A DNA stretch of 36,282 bases from Candidatus Nomurabacteria bacterium (GTDB lineage Bacteria; Patescibacteriota; Minisyncoccia; Phycocordibacterales; UBA9973): contig CALRGH010000005.1 of assembly GCA_943357245.1 (NCBI GenBank), positions 1 through 36,282 on the forward strand. Direction: 5' to 3'. Both the position numbers and the translations under genes were made by a program. The notes under the pieces are model-generated. The model was not told the origin of the DNA. It saw nothing but the letters and a program-made list of their open reading frames with translations, and did no database searches. Positions 9,398 to 18,222 of the stretch are shown in pieces; within the stretch, counting starts at the first letter, position 1, and every line of letters starts with the position of its first letter.

Positions 9398-10330
9398 TTA
9401 ACTTACTGCTGCCATGCCGGCGCTAATTTCTGATATCTCTTGCGTAATTGATGCTTGTCGAGCTTTGTTGTACGCTAATCCCAATTCGTCGATCATTTCT
9501 TCTGCGGATTCTTTTGCATTCTTCATGGCGACCATTCGTGCCGAGTGTTCCGATGCCAGTGATTCGAGCAGTGCGTGGTAGAAGCGTTGTTTGGAAAGAT
9601 GTCGGAGGAGGTTTGGGAGAATTGTACTTTGACTGGGTTCGATGAGGTAGTCGGTTTGTGACTCTTGTGTCATCCTCGGGTTATCTGTCGCAGATAGAAC
9701 CGGGGATCCATTGCTCCCTACATTCGCGATGGATTCCGGATCATGCTTCGCGGACTCGCTGTCCGGAATGACAGCGGCGGTGTCCCCCACTATCACCTTA
9801 TGCGTTGGCGTCTGGGTTAGTGCTGAAACATAATGCGTATAAAAGAGCTCTACTTTCGCATATTCCCCGCTTGCATATTGCTTGTCGATATAATTTGCAA
9901 TTGGTGCGACATCTCGCGAGGTCGGCATTTCGGGTAATTCAGTGAATGATGCAATGAGTGAACTTCCAAGTCGGGCGAGGGCGATTTTTCCTTTGCTGCC
10001 GATCGAGACAATATCAGTGCGTTCTCTGCCATATTGTTTGATTCGTTCAGCAGCAAGTTTTAATACTTGGGTATTGTAGCCGCCACAGAGTCCTTTGTTT
10101 GAGGTGATGACGATCAATAACAATTTGTTTCCTTTTGGTTTTTCTTGTTCCGCTAATCCATCAATCTTTTTCAGCAATGCTTCTGCGGCCGTCGCGTATG
10201 CTCGCGCCTCGAATGTCCGCGCAACTGCTTTTCGCATTTTTGCAGCCGAAACCAACTCCATTGCCTTGGTTATCTTTCCTGTGTTTTTAATCGATTTGAT
10301 TCGACTTTTTATTTCTTTGCCGGAGGCCAT
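9398..10330 (-). CDS. atpG: F-type ATP synthase gamma subunit with ~36-aa in-frame insertion
   Basis: MASGKEIKSRIKSIKNTGKITKAMELVSAAKMRKA...LLESLASEHSARMVAMKNAKESAEEMI. Confidence 0.95.
   Translation of the reverse strand: MASGKEIKSRIKSIKNTGKITKAMELVSAAKMRKAVARTFEARAYATAAEALLKKIDGLAEQEKPKGNKLLLIVITSNKGLCGGYNTQVLKLAAERIKQYGRERTDIVSIGSKGKIALARLGSSLIASFTELPEMPTSRDVAPIANYIDKQYASGEYAKVELFYTHYVSALTQTPTHKVIVGDTAAVIPDSESAKHDPESIANVGSNGSPVLSATDNPRMTQESQTDYLIEPSQSTILPNLLRHLSKQRFYHALLESLASEHSARMVAMKNAKESAEEMIDELGLAYNKARQASITQEISEISAGMAAVS
9667..9774. repeat. ~108-bp palindromic repeat within the atpG coding sequence
   Basis: GTGTCATCC...GGATTCCGGATCATGCTTCGCGGACTCGCTGTCCGGAATGACAG; shares core with 13506-13603 and 33691-33798. 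Confidence 0.85.
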
Positions 10331-10340
10331 ATTGCAAATT

Positions 10341-10679
10341 TTACTTGCTTATTTTTTTACAATTATTAAAATCATCTCCGTTAAATTCAGGAGAATTATT
10401 TCCCATACCTCCACCTGAAAAACCACCGAAGGTAGCTAATAATTTTCCATTTTGGTCGTAGTAATATTCATATCCTTCACTGCGACCAGTATCGGATACT
10501 TTATAAAAGGTCATTCCTCGCGATGAGCATGCTTCAACCAGCTGATCCTTATTTTCAGTCAGAATTTTTTCTGAAACCGAAACAGGTGCAGTACGGTTTT
10601 CTTTTTTAAGAGTAGCTACAAAATAACCGAGTACAATTATTACTATTATAAGGATAATAATTATAAATTTTTTTTTCAT
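10341..10679 (-). CDS. Small single-TM protein inserted in the atp operon
   Basis: MKKKFIIIILIIVIIVLGYFVATL... 112 aa. Confidence 0.65.
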   Translation of the reverse strand: MKKKFIIIILIIVIIVLGYFVATLKKENRTAPVSVSEKILTENKDQLVEACSSRGMTFYKVSDTGRSEGYEYYYDQNGKLLATFGGFSGGGMGNNSPEFNGDDFNNCKKISK

Positions 10680-10703
10680 AAAATAATATTAACTATTAAA
10701 TAT
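10677..10703. repeat. 27-bp direct repeat, copy 1
   Basis: CATAAAATAATATTAACTATTAAATAT; 26/27 match to 11031-11057. Confidence 0.9.
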
Positions 10704-10712
10704 CTGCTTTTG

Positions 10713-11033
10713 TTAAAATTTTAGTATCTCTTTTAAAAATTGGAATGCACCTAATGCTGAAAAAATTAATAAAATAAAAGCAAATGATCCTACTGCAGTA
10801 GCTAATTTATCAGTTGTGGTTTTATCACTCATGACATGTTTAAGTGAAAAAATACTTAAACATAAGAGAAATACAAAATAAACAAAATAAGCAACAAGAT
10901 TTTCTGATCCATCTTTTAATCCTCGAACCAAAAGAATAAAAGCAGTCGTTGGAAAAATTACTATTAAGAAACTAAGTAACATCTTACTTTTTTTCTGGTT
11001 GTTTTCAATATTTTTTATTTCATTATTTTCCAT
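10713..11033 (-). CDS. Small multi-TM protein inserted in the atp operon
   Basis: 106 aa with several hydrophobic helices. Confidence 0.65.
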   Translation of the reverse strand: MENNEIKNIENNQKKSKMLLSFLIVIFPTTAFILLVRGLKDGSENLVAYFVYFVFLLCLSIFSLKHVMSDKTTTDKLATAVGSFAFILLIFSALGAFQFLKEILKF

Positions 11034-11057
11034 AAGATAATATTAACTATTAAATAT
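11031..11057. repeat. 27-bp direct repeat, copy 2 (covers the atpA C-terminus)
   Basis: CATAAGATAATATTAACTATTAAATAT. Confidence 0.9.
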
Positions 11058-12557
11058 TTTCTTAAAATCTCCAATTACTTGTTTGAGTTCAGCTTCGCCT
11101 TCATCGGACCACATATTTTTAGTGCGGATTTCGGAGAGGAATTCTGGCGCGTTTGATTCTACGTAGTCGATAAGACCACCTTCAAAACGCTTTATGTCGG
11201 TGATTGCGATCGAATCCATATGACCTCGCGTGAGCGCATAGAGCACAATTGTTTGGTGTTCCACGATCATCGGCGAATATTGTGGCTGTTTCAAGACTTC
11301 AACTGCGCGCTTACCGCGTTCGAGCTGATTCTTAGTAGCTTCATCCAAGTCTGATCCAAATTGTGAAAATGCTTCAAGTTCACGGAATTGTGCGAGGTCG
11401 AGTTTCAATGTGCCGGCAACTTTTTTCATTGCTTTGATTTGTGCGGATGAGCCAACGCGAGACACGGAGAAGCCGACGTTGACGGCTGGGCGGATACCTT
11501 TGTAGAACAAATCCGTTTCCAGGAAAATTTGACCGTCTGTAATAGAGATGACGTTGGTAGGAATGTATGCAGAAATATCGCCTGCTTGGGTTTCGATAAT
11601 TGGTAGTGCAGTAATAGATCCGCCACCCGATTCTTTATTACGTCGGCATGCGCGTTCCAATAATCGTGAGTGCAAATAAAAGACATCTCCCGGATATGCT
11701 TCACGACCTGGAGGACGGCGGAGCAACAGGGAAATTTCACGATACGCAACTGCATGCTTAGAAAGATCATCATAAACTACGAGCACATCTTTGCCTTGAT
11801 CCATAAAATATTCTGAAACCGCTGCACCTGCATACGGTGCGATGTATTGGAGCGCAGCTGGTGCTGATGCGCTTGCAGAAACGATAACGGTGTAGTCCAT
11901 AGCACCGCGCTCACGAAGCAATGTTTCGATTTTGCGGAGCTTGGAATCTTTTTGACCGATCGCAACATACACGCAGATCATGTTTTCTCCGGCTTGATTT
12001 AAAATAGTGTCGATTGCGATTGCGGTCTTCCCTGTCTGGCGATCGCCGATGATGAGTTCGCGCTGGCCACGGCCGATCGGAATAAGTGCATCGATCGCTT
12101 TGATACCTGTTTGGACTGGTTGGTCGACAGATTTGCGCGTAATAACGCCCGGTGCAATGCGTTCGATAGGATAGGATTTTTTTCCGCCAGTTGGCGGAGT
12201 AATATCACCTGCGCCATCGATAGATTGACCTAGTGCATCAATCGTACGACCGATGAGTTCATCGCCAACTGGGATTTCTAAAATTTTGCCAGTTGCCGTG
12301 ACTTTGTCTCCTTCACGAATCCCGCGCATAGAGCCAAGGACGATGATACCGACAGAGCCTTCGAGTAAGTTCATGGCAACACCAAGTTCTCCGTTTGCAA
12401 ATTGCACCATTTCTGATGCTTTAATGGATGAAAGACCGCTTGCGTTTACGATGCCGTCAAAAACTTCCATCACGACACCTTCTGTTTTCTGATTGCCTTT
12501 CGGTTGGAAATACGCAATGTCTTTTTTTAATTGTTCTACAATAGTATTTTTTGCCAT
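11043..12557 (-). CDS. atpA: F-type ATP synthase alpha subunit
   Basis: [79 protein letters not shown]. Confidence 0.99.
   Translation of the reverse strand: MAKNTIVEQLKKDIAYFQPKGNQKTEGVVMEVFDGIVNASGLSSIKASEMVQFANGELGVAMNLLEGSVGIIVLGSMRGIREGDKVTATGKILEIPVGDELIGRTIDALGQSIDGAGDITPPTGGKKSYPIERIAPGVITRKSVDQPVQTGIKAIDALIPIGRGQRELIIGDRQTGKTAIAIDTILNQAGENMICVYVAIGQKDSKLRKIETLLRERGAMDYTVIVSASASAPAALQYIAPYAGAAVSEYFMDQGKDVLVVYDDLSKHAVAYREISLLLRRPPGREAYPGDVFYLHSRLLERACRRNKESGGGSITALPIIETQAGDISAYIPTNVISITDGQIFLETDLFYKGIRPAVNVGFSVSRVGSSAQIKAMKKVAGTLKLDLAQFRELEAFSQFGSDLDEATKNQLERGKRAVEVLKQPQYSPMIVEHQTIVLYALTRGHMDSIAITDIKRFEGGLIDYVESNAPEFLSEIRTKNMWSDEGEAELKQVIGDFKKIFNS
12183..12198. repeat. 16-bp near-palindrome TCCGCCAGTTGGCGGA inside atpA
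   Basis: One substitution from the 2243/8974 copies; encodes PPTGG. Confidence 0.8.
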
Positions 12558-12560
12558 AAA

Positions 12561-12968
12561 TTATCGGGTTAATCGTGATGTAAGTTTTTCTAGTCGACCT
12601 TTTACCGTGTAATCATAAACTGTGTCGCCAATGGTGAGCTTCATACCTGCAATGTTTCGTTCGTCGAGAAAGTTGTCGATGATTACTTTTTTAAATCCCA
12701 ACTTTTTTTCAAATGCCTTTGCAAGGGTTTCTTTCTTTGTTGCGGTAAGAGCTGTTTGGGTATCAACTTTGATTCGTTCGATGCCAGCACTTTTTTCAAG
12801 AAGAAGTTCAATTTCCTGGAGAGTTCGATCAATAAATGTCTTCCCTTTTCCTTGTTTTGCAAGCGTGCGAGCAGTATTTTTAATCAATGCGAGCTTTGTC
12901 TTCTCATCTGCTTTACTGTAAAGCGAATAAAAAGACCGAGCATACTCGTGCGGTTTAGCGTTTTTCAT
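12561..12968 (-). CDS. atpH: F-type ATP synthase delta subunit
   Basis: Position between atpF and atpA; ERNIAGMKLTIGDTVYDYTVKGRLEKLTSRL is delta-like. Confidence 0.88.
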   Translation of the reverse strand: MKNAKPHEYARSFYSLYSKADEKTKLALIKNTARTLAKQGKGKTFIDRTLQEIELLLEKSAGIERIKVDTQTALTATKKETLAKAFEKKLGFKKVIIDNFLDERNIAGMKLTIGDTVYDYTVKGRLEKLTSRLTR

Positions 12969-13476
12969 GGGTAGCAGAGGTAGTTATCGCGAGTAATGCG
13001 CTGTCGATTATTTTTTGGTCCACTTTTTTATCAGAGACATCTTCGAGTACTTTTTCTGCAGCAAGGGCGATGAGTGCACCGATTTCTTGCTTTGCTTCTT
13101 TTAATACTTTTTCTTTTTCACGCTTCAACTCTTGCTTTGTCTTTGCAATGAGTGCTTCGCGAGCGGCTACGCCTTCGGCCATAATGAGTGATTGTTCTTT
13201 GAGTGCTTGCTCTTTTGCTTGCACAAGGATTGTCTGCGCGTCTTTGTGCGCGGTTTGTTTTATTTTTTCATATTCACCTTTTGCTTCTTGCAGTAAACTC
13301 GCATTTTGTGCAGCATCTTTCAATCCGCCTTCGATTTTTGCTTGGCGTTCTGCAATGACTTTACCAAGTGGTTTGATTGCGTATCGATACAACACAAAAA
13401 AGACAATGCCAAAGTTCACCGCTTGCGCGAGGATTATTTTCCAGTCTATGTGAAATGTATCGAGGATGGAATTCAT
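12955..13476 (-). CDS. atpF: F-type ATP synthase b subunit
   Basis: MNSILDTFHIDWKIILAQAVNFGIVFFVLYRYAIKPLGKVIAERQAKIEGGL; start reset to 13476 since the longer ORF enters a repeat. Confidence 0.92.
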   Translation of the reverse strand: MNSILDTFHIDWKIILAQAVNFGIVFFVLYRYAIKPLGKVIAERQAKIEGGLKDAAQNASLLQEAKGEYEKIKQTAHKDAQTILVQAKEQALKEQSLIMAEGVAAREALIAKTKQELKREKEKVLKEAKQEIGALIALAAEKVLEDVSDKKVDQKIIDSALLAITTSATHEKR

Positions 13477-13505
13477 AGGTCTTTTTATAATGTTCTCAGT
13501 TGTTT

Positions 13506-13603
13506 GTGTCGTCCCGGACACGAGTCCGCGAAGTTTGATCCGGGATCCAGGCTATTTGCCTTTTGTCCGTTGGCCTGGGCCCCGGCCTCCGCCGGGGTGA
13601 CAC
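13506..13603. repeat. ~98-bp palindromic repeat in the atpE/atpF spacer
   Basis: GTGTCGTCCCGGACACGAGTCCGCGAAGTTTGATCCGGGATCCAGG...GGCCTGGGCCCCGGCCTCCGCCGGGGTGACAC. Confidence 0.88.
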
Positions 13604-13614
13604 AAAAGTAAGAA

Positions 13615-13878
<264 letters not shown>

Positions 13879-13886
13879 CTAATAAA

Positions 13887-14690
13887 TTAATGCGCATGCT
13901 TCGTCTCATGCTCTTCGTGTTCCTCATGATCCTGTGCTGCAATCGTAAAGTATACGGTTGCAAGCATTGCGAAGATGAGCGCTTGAATCACCCCAACCAT
14001 TACTTCTAAGAAATAAAATGGAAGTGGCAAGACGTACGCAACGATTGCTGCCATTGAAGCCAATAAGACCTCACCAGCGAACACGTTGCCGAACAATCGG
14101 AACGACAGCGATGCGACTTTTGCAAATTCTCCAATGAGCTCTAAAATCCCCACAAAGAACATGACTGGCGCAACAATGAGTCCTGTCGGTTCCTTTTTTG
14201 CATGACGCGCGCCTTTGTGGAGAGCCTTTAGATTAACATATTTGTTGAACGTTTTCCATATGCCAAGTGAGAAAATACCGAAGATGTTTGCACCAATAAC
14301 CGCAATGAGTGCAAGGGCGATGGTGGTATTTACATCTGCAGTGCCGCCACGAAAAAATGGACTCCCATCGAAGAAAATACCACTAAGAGGCAATAGTCCA
14401 AACCAATTGTTTAAAAGAACGAATACGAAAATAGCGAGCCCAAGTGGCATAACTTTTTGTGAAATTTTTCTATCGTTGGTTACTTGGTCTGCAAGAGATA
14501 GTGCACCATCGATGAGTAGTTCAAAAATACTTTGCAATTTGCCCGGCAATGCTTTTTTACGCAAGAAAAGCACGAGCAGTAAAATAATAAGTGTTGATGC
14601 AGTGCTTGCAATAATGGAATTGGTAATAGGAAAACCGGCAATAGTGCCTAGCTGTTCTGCAAAAAGAGTTATGTGATGTGATTCTTCCAT
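13887..14690 (-). CDS. atpB: F-type ATP synthase a subunit
   Basis: LSLADQVTNDRKISQKVMPLGLAIFVFVLLNNWFGLLP...ELIGEFAKVASLSFRLFGNVFAGEVLL. Confidence 0.97.
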   Translation of the reverse strand: MEESHHITLFAEQLGTIAGFPITNSIIASTASTLIILLLVLFLRKKALPGKLQSIFELLIDGALSLADQVTNDRKISQKVMPLGLAIFVFVLLNNWFGLLPLSGIFFDGSPFFRGGTADVNTTIALALIAVIGANIFGIFSLGIWKTFNKYVNLKALHKGARHAKKEPTGLIVAPVMFFVGILELIGEFAKVASLSFRLFGNVFAGEVLLASMAAIVAYVLPLPFYFLEVMVGVIQALIFAMLATVYFTIAAQDHEEHEEHETKHAH

Positions 14691-14816
14691 CCGGTTAGTA
14701 GAAAATAGCGTTATTGATTCTCGCTATGATTTTTATTTGGTAATAGTTCATTTGTTTTAATTAAGAGATAGTATGCACTAGAATACCTACGGCTACGCTA
14801 TTTTTCACTACCGGAT
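14691..14816 (-). repeat. Start-codon-abutting leader element, copy 3 (atpB)
   Basis: Gene-sense ATCCGGTAGTGAAAAATAGCGTAGCCGTAGGTATT ... ATAGCGAGAATCAATAACGCTATTTTCTACTAACCGG|ATG. Confidence 0.8.
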
Positions 14817-14821
14817 CCATA

Positions 14822-15064
14822 CTATATTTTGTTCATAAATTGTTTCGCTTTTTTCACAATACCGATCATTGAAAAAAGGAATGCAATTGCGACACAGGCA
14901 AGAAAAAGCCATGGCGTGGTGCCGAATTTTTTGTCGAGCCAAAATCCTACAAATCGCGCAATCAAAAGCGGGATAACAATCCATGCAGTAAGCGTGCCCA
15001 AAAGAAAGAATATTTTTGCATAATCAGTCTTTTGGTCATTTTTTTGTACGGGTTGGTTTTCCAT
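14822..15064 (-). CDS. AtpZ/AtpI-like F0F1 ATPase accessory membrane protein
   Basis: 80 aa, two TM, first gene of the atp operon. Confidence 0.75.
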   Translation of the reverse strand: MENQPVQKNDQKTDYAKIFFLLGTLTAWIVIPLLIARFVGFWLDKKFGTTPWLFLACVAIAFLFSMIGIVKKAKQFMNKI

Positions 15065-15187
15065 CCTCTTGTAAATAAGAAAACGGCCTAATCGGTCGTT
15101 CTTGTTGGCTATTTATACCAAAAAAATGAGTATTTTGAAATACTTGACAGTATATTTTTTTATTGGATGAGTCGTGAATTAGACGAT

Positions 15188-15223
15188 ATAACTTTCTGGG
15201 ACGACCGTCCCAGAAAGTTATAT
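15188..15223. terminator. 16-bp perfect hairpin 3' of the histidine kinase
   Basis: TATAACTTTCTGGGAC-GACC-GTCCCAGAAAGTTATA. Confidence 0.7.
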
Positions 15224-16096
15224 TTTTAATTTTATGGTGAATGTTGAACCCTTCCCCTTCCCTGCTGATGTTGCTGTGATGATACCATTGTTGCGTTCGA
15301 TTATTTTTTTGGAAATATAGAGCCCTAGACCCATGCCTTCAGTATCTATACTTTTTGCGTCATCACTTCGATAAAACTGACGAAAGACATTGTTCAATTC
15401 TTGTCTTGTCATCCCTATACCACTATCGTGCACGGAGATACTGATCCATGGGGATTCTTTTGTAACAGCTACAGCGATAGAACCTGATTCTGGCGTGTAC
15501 TCAATAGCATTTTCAATTAATACTTCTGTTGCAAATTGCATTTTTATTTTATCTATAACAACAAGCGGAATATCGTTTGCTACGTCTATAGTAAATACAA
15601 TAGCTTTTGCTTTTGTTCGCTCGCTGTATTTTTCAAGAATACTTTCAATGATTTCATGGACATTGATTGCTTCAGGATGGTTGTCCTCTTCACTGTCAAT
15701 TTTACTAAATTGACTTAAGATTTCGACTATTTCGATGAGTCGTTCTCCGGCATTATCTATTTGTTTACTGATATCTATTTTTTGTTGTTCAGTGGTTGGT
15801 TCACGTAATAATTTTGCAGCCCATTTGATACCGGTGAGTGGTGTTCTAAATTTATGAGAAATAATGGTGAGAAATTCATGCTTGAAGGTGTTTATATTGT
15901 CTAATTGTTTCCATTCCATACGCACAAGGGCAAAAAGAAGGATAAGCGCCACAGTAAAAGCGCCCCACGGTGCAACCGTAGGTAAAAGCGCATCAACTGT
16001 TTGATGGTTCATGCCTAATATAAAGAGCGTAATCCCAATACAAGATACAATAAAAGCAAATCTTAATTTATAGAGTTGTTCATGATACTTATTCAT
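15218..16096 (-). CDS. Sensor histidine kinase (two TM, HisKA + HATPase_c), orphan
   Basis: HEFLTIISHKFRTPLTGIKWAAKLL; VLIENAIEYTPESGSI; VHDSGIGMTRQEL; EGMGLGLYISKKIIERNNG. Confidence 0.93.
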   Translation of the reverse strand: MNKYHEQLYKLRFAFIVSCIGITLFILGMNHQTVDALLPTVAPWGAFTVALILLFALVRMEWKQLDNINTFKHEFLTIISHKFRTPLTGIKWAAKLLREPTTEQQKIDISKQIDNAGERLIEIVEILSQFSKIDSEEDNHPEAINVHEIIESILEKYSERTKAKAIVFTIDVANDIPLVVIDKIKMQFATEVLIENAIEYTPESGSIAVAVTKESPWISISVHDSGIGMTRQELNNVFRQFYRSDDAKSIDTEGMGLGLYISKKIIERNNGIITATSAGKGKGSTFTIKLKI

Positions 16097-16145
16097 GTTG
16101 AGATAAGTATACTATAGTTTAAAAAATCTGAAATGAGAAAACAGA

Positions 16146-16541
16146 TTATGCTTTCTTTTCAAAATCAAGCGAGCAGGAATTGACGCAAAAATGTTTGCCG
16201 GATGGTGCGTGAGCATCATCGAACAAATGTCCCAAATGCGCGCCGCAATTTGCGCAGACAACTTCGGTGCGGTGCATGCCCATGGAATTGTCATCTTGAA
16301 ATTTGATACTTCCGGGAATAGCTTCATCAAATGCCGGCCAACCTTGAAGTCCGCTTGGGCCGGTCGATGTATCTAATTTTTTGTCAGAAGCAAACAGCAT
16401 GGCGCCACAGACTTTGCATGTGTACCCGCCTTCTTCTTTGGAATCCCAATACTTGTTCTGAAATGGTATTTCAGTACCCTTTTCTTGGGTCACATGATAT
16501 TCCTCGTTGGTGAGTTTCTTTTTTAATTCGTCTTTGTCCAT
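16146..16541 (-). CDS. msrB: Peptide-methionine (R)-S-oxide reductase
   Basis: CKVCGAMLFASDKKLDTSTGPSGLQGWPAFDEAIPGSI...CANCGAHLGHLFDD...HFCVNSCSLDF. Confidence 0.95.
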   Translation of the reverse strand: MDKDELKKKLTNEEYHVTQEKGTEIPFQNKYWDSKEEGGYTCKVCGAMLFASDKKLDTSTGPSGLQGWPAFDEAIPGSIKFQDDNSMGMHRTEVVCANCGAHLGHLFDDAHAPSGKHFCVNSCSLDFEKKA

Positions 16542-16605
16542 AAAATAAGTGTATCATTATTGTTGCGATTGTTAGCTAATTTTGCTACTATCAGAACACT
16601 TCTAT

Positions 16606-16677
16606 GGGTGTATAGTTCAGTGGTAGAACGCTGTCCTGATAAGACAGAGGCCGAAGGTCCGATTCCTTCTACACCCA
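16606..16677 (+). tRNA. tRNA-Ile (GAT anticodon), CCA not encoded
   Basis: GGGTGTA acceptor pairs with TACACCC; D-stem GTTC/GAAC; anticodon arm CTGTC-CTGATAA-GACAG; T arm GAAGG-TCCGATT-CCTTC. Confidence 0.95.
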
Positions 16678-16679
16678 CA

Positions 16680-16720
16680 TAAGAAAAATGACCAATGCAA
16701 AGTATTGGTCATTTTTCTTA
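16680..16720. terminator. Bidirectional terminator between tRNA-Ile and prfA
   Basis: TAAGAAAAATGACCAAT-GCAAAGT-ATTGGTCATTTTTCTTA. Confidence 0.85.
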
Positions 16721-17662
16721 TTCTTCGTCTCCTGCGTCCCCTACGGTTCCCGATTTGAGCGCTTCAAAAATCTTATCAAAACCGCCGTTCATAATACCCG
16801 GAATATTGGAGAACGATTGCTTGATACGGTGATCCGTAACGCGATCTTGCGGGAAGTTGTACGTGCGGATTTTCTCACTTCGATCAGCCGTACCAATCTG
16901 GTTTTTACGTTCGCCTGCATATTTTTTATTTTCTTCCTCTTCCTTCATTTGTTGCAATTTTGCGGTAAGAATTTGCAATGCTTTTTCACGATTGCCCAAT
17001 TGGCTGCGTTCAGAGGTACAGCGCACATCGATACCGGTCGGTCGGTGAATCAATCGTACTGCTGTCTCCACCTTGTTAACGTTTTGTCCCCCTGCGCCGC
17101 CGGAACGTGAATATTCCATATCCAAATCTGCAGGATTAATAACGAATGTCGTCTTTTTGCGAATTGGCAATACCGCCACCGTGATAGTCGAGGTGTGAAT
17201 ACGACCATTCTTTTCTGTTGCAGGAATGCGCTGGACACGATGAGTACCAGTTTCGTAGCGTAAAATCTTGTAGACATCTCTCCCACGAATTTCTGTGGTG
17301 AGTTCATCCATGACTTTCCAATTCCACTTTTCTTTTTCGGCGTAGCGAGTGTAGGCATTCATCAATTCATTTGCAAATAAATATGCTTCATCACCGCCTG
17401 CGCCCGCACGGATTTCTAGCACGATTTCATTTGGAAATTCTTCCTCCTCTTTTTCTGATTCCAAAATTGCCTCAAGTTGTGCGATTGTATTGTCTTTTTG
17501 CATACGCACCACACCAAGTTCTTCTTCGGCGAGCGCCGTAAGAGAAGGGTCAGTGGCAAGTAATTCTAAAATGTTTATTTCTTCACGTTCAAAATCCTCA
17601 AGTTGCGTCATGAGGAATGAGGTTTTGTGATTCTTTTTTAATTCTTCACGATTGAGTTCCAT
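16718..17662 (-). CDS. prfA: Peptide chain release factor 1 (short N-terminus)
   Basis: [18 protein letters not shown] (PAT), [25 protein letters not shown] (GGQ). Confidence 0.96.
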   Translation of the reverse strand: MELNREELKKNHKTSFLMTQLEDFEREEINILELLATDPSLTALAEEELGVVRMQKDNTIAQLEAILESEKEEEEFPNEIVLEIRAGAGGDEAYLFANELMNAYTRYAEKEKWNWKVMDELTTEIRGRDVYKILRYETGTHRVQRIPATEKNGRIHTSTITVAVLPIRKKTTFVINPADLDMEYSRSGGAGGQNVNKVETAVRLIHRPTGIDVRCTSERSQLGNREKALQILTAKLQQMKEEEENKKYAGERKNQIGTADRSEKIRTYNFPQDRVTDHRIKQSFSNIPGIMNGGFDKIFEALKSGTVGDAGDEE

Positions 17663-17781
17663 CCCGTTAGAAGCAGGTCGCGGTCAATAAACGTTGAGCC
17701 TGTAATAAAGTTAATTGAATAATTATATAATAGCAGTTTTAGTATCTTTTATCCCGCCGTGACCGCGGCTTCTAACGGGAC
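17663..17781 (-). repeat. Start-codon-abutting inverted-repeat leader of prfA (divergent form)
   Basis: Gene-sense TCCCGTTAGAAGCCGCGGTCA ... TGACCGCGACCTGCTTCTAACGGG|ATG. Confidence 0.78.
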
Positions 17782-17791
17782 CATGTGTCTA

Positions 17792-17836
17792 GAGAAATAC
17801 AAAAAACGCTATGAAATTAGCGTTTTTTGTATTTCG
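17792..17836. terminator. Terminator of rpmE
   Basis: GAAATACAAAAAACGCTA-TGAAAT-TAGCGTTTTTTGTATTTC perfect stem. Confidence 0.85.
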
Positions 17837-17837
17837 G

Positions 17838-18065
17838 TTATTTCTTTGCTTTAGTTGTTGCCTTTCCTGCTGCTGCGCGCTTTTTGAAGCGATCAACACG
17901 TCCTGCTGCGTCGATAATTTTTTCGTTACCTGTGTAGTATGGGTGACATGAACTGCAGATTTCAACAGAAATTGCATCTGTTGTTGAACCAACAGTATAG
18001 GTTGCACCACATGAACATGTTGCTTTTGTTGCGAGGTTGAATTTTGGGTGGATATCTTTTTTCAT
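17838..18065 (-). CDS. rpmE: 50S ribosomal protein L31 (bL31, Cys-containing)
   Basis: MKKDIHPKFNLATKATCSCGATYTVGSTTDAISVEICSSCHPYYTG; start reset from 18245. Confidence 0.96.
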   Translation of the reverse strand: MKKDIHPKFNLATKATCSCGATYTVGSTTDAISVEICSSCHPYYTGNEKIIDAAGRVDRFKKRAAAGKATTKAKK

Positions 18066-18071
18066 TTCGCT

Positions 18072-18100
18072 ACTATAGCATATTTCTATTGTAATTGCAA
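18072..18100 (-). promoter_or_regulatory. Predicted leaderless promoter of rpmE
   Basis: TTGCAA - 17 nt (ending TGC) - TATAGT - AGCGAA - ATG; -35 lies in the hairpin 18096-18141. Confidence 0.7.
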
Positions 18101-18141
18101 AGTCCTCATTATCAGCTTTGTGGTAATGAGGACTTTGCAAA
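18096..18141. terminator. 17-bp perfect hairpin upstream of rpmE
   Basis: TTGCAAAGTCCTCATTA-N12-TAATGAGGACTTTGCAA. Confidence 0.7.
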
Positions 18142-18222
18142 ACGGAGAGTATTTGCGGAGCAAATTCATCTTCAACAAAGAAAACCCCGGTACTGTGCCT
18201 GTATCTTAGGCACAGTTTTTCT

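Noticed and set aside
15144-15172. TTGACA on the plus strand upstream of the atp operon
   Set aside because: No acceptable -10 at 16-18 nt and no plus-strand gene downstream.
16718-17662. Truncated (pseudogene-like) RF1
   Set aside because: Short N-terminal domain, but PAT and GGQ motifs and the full catalytic region are intact; most likely a compact functional RF1.
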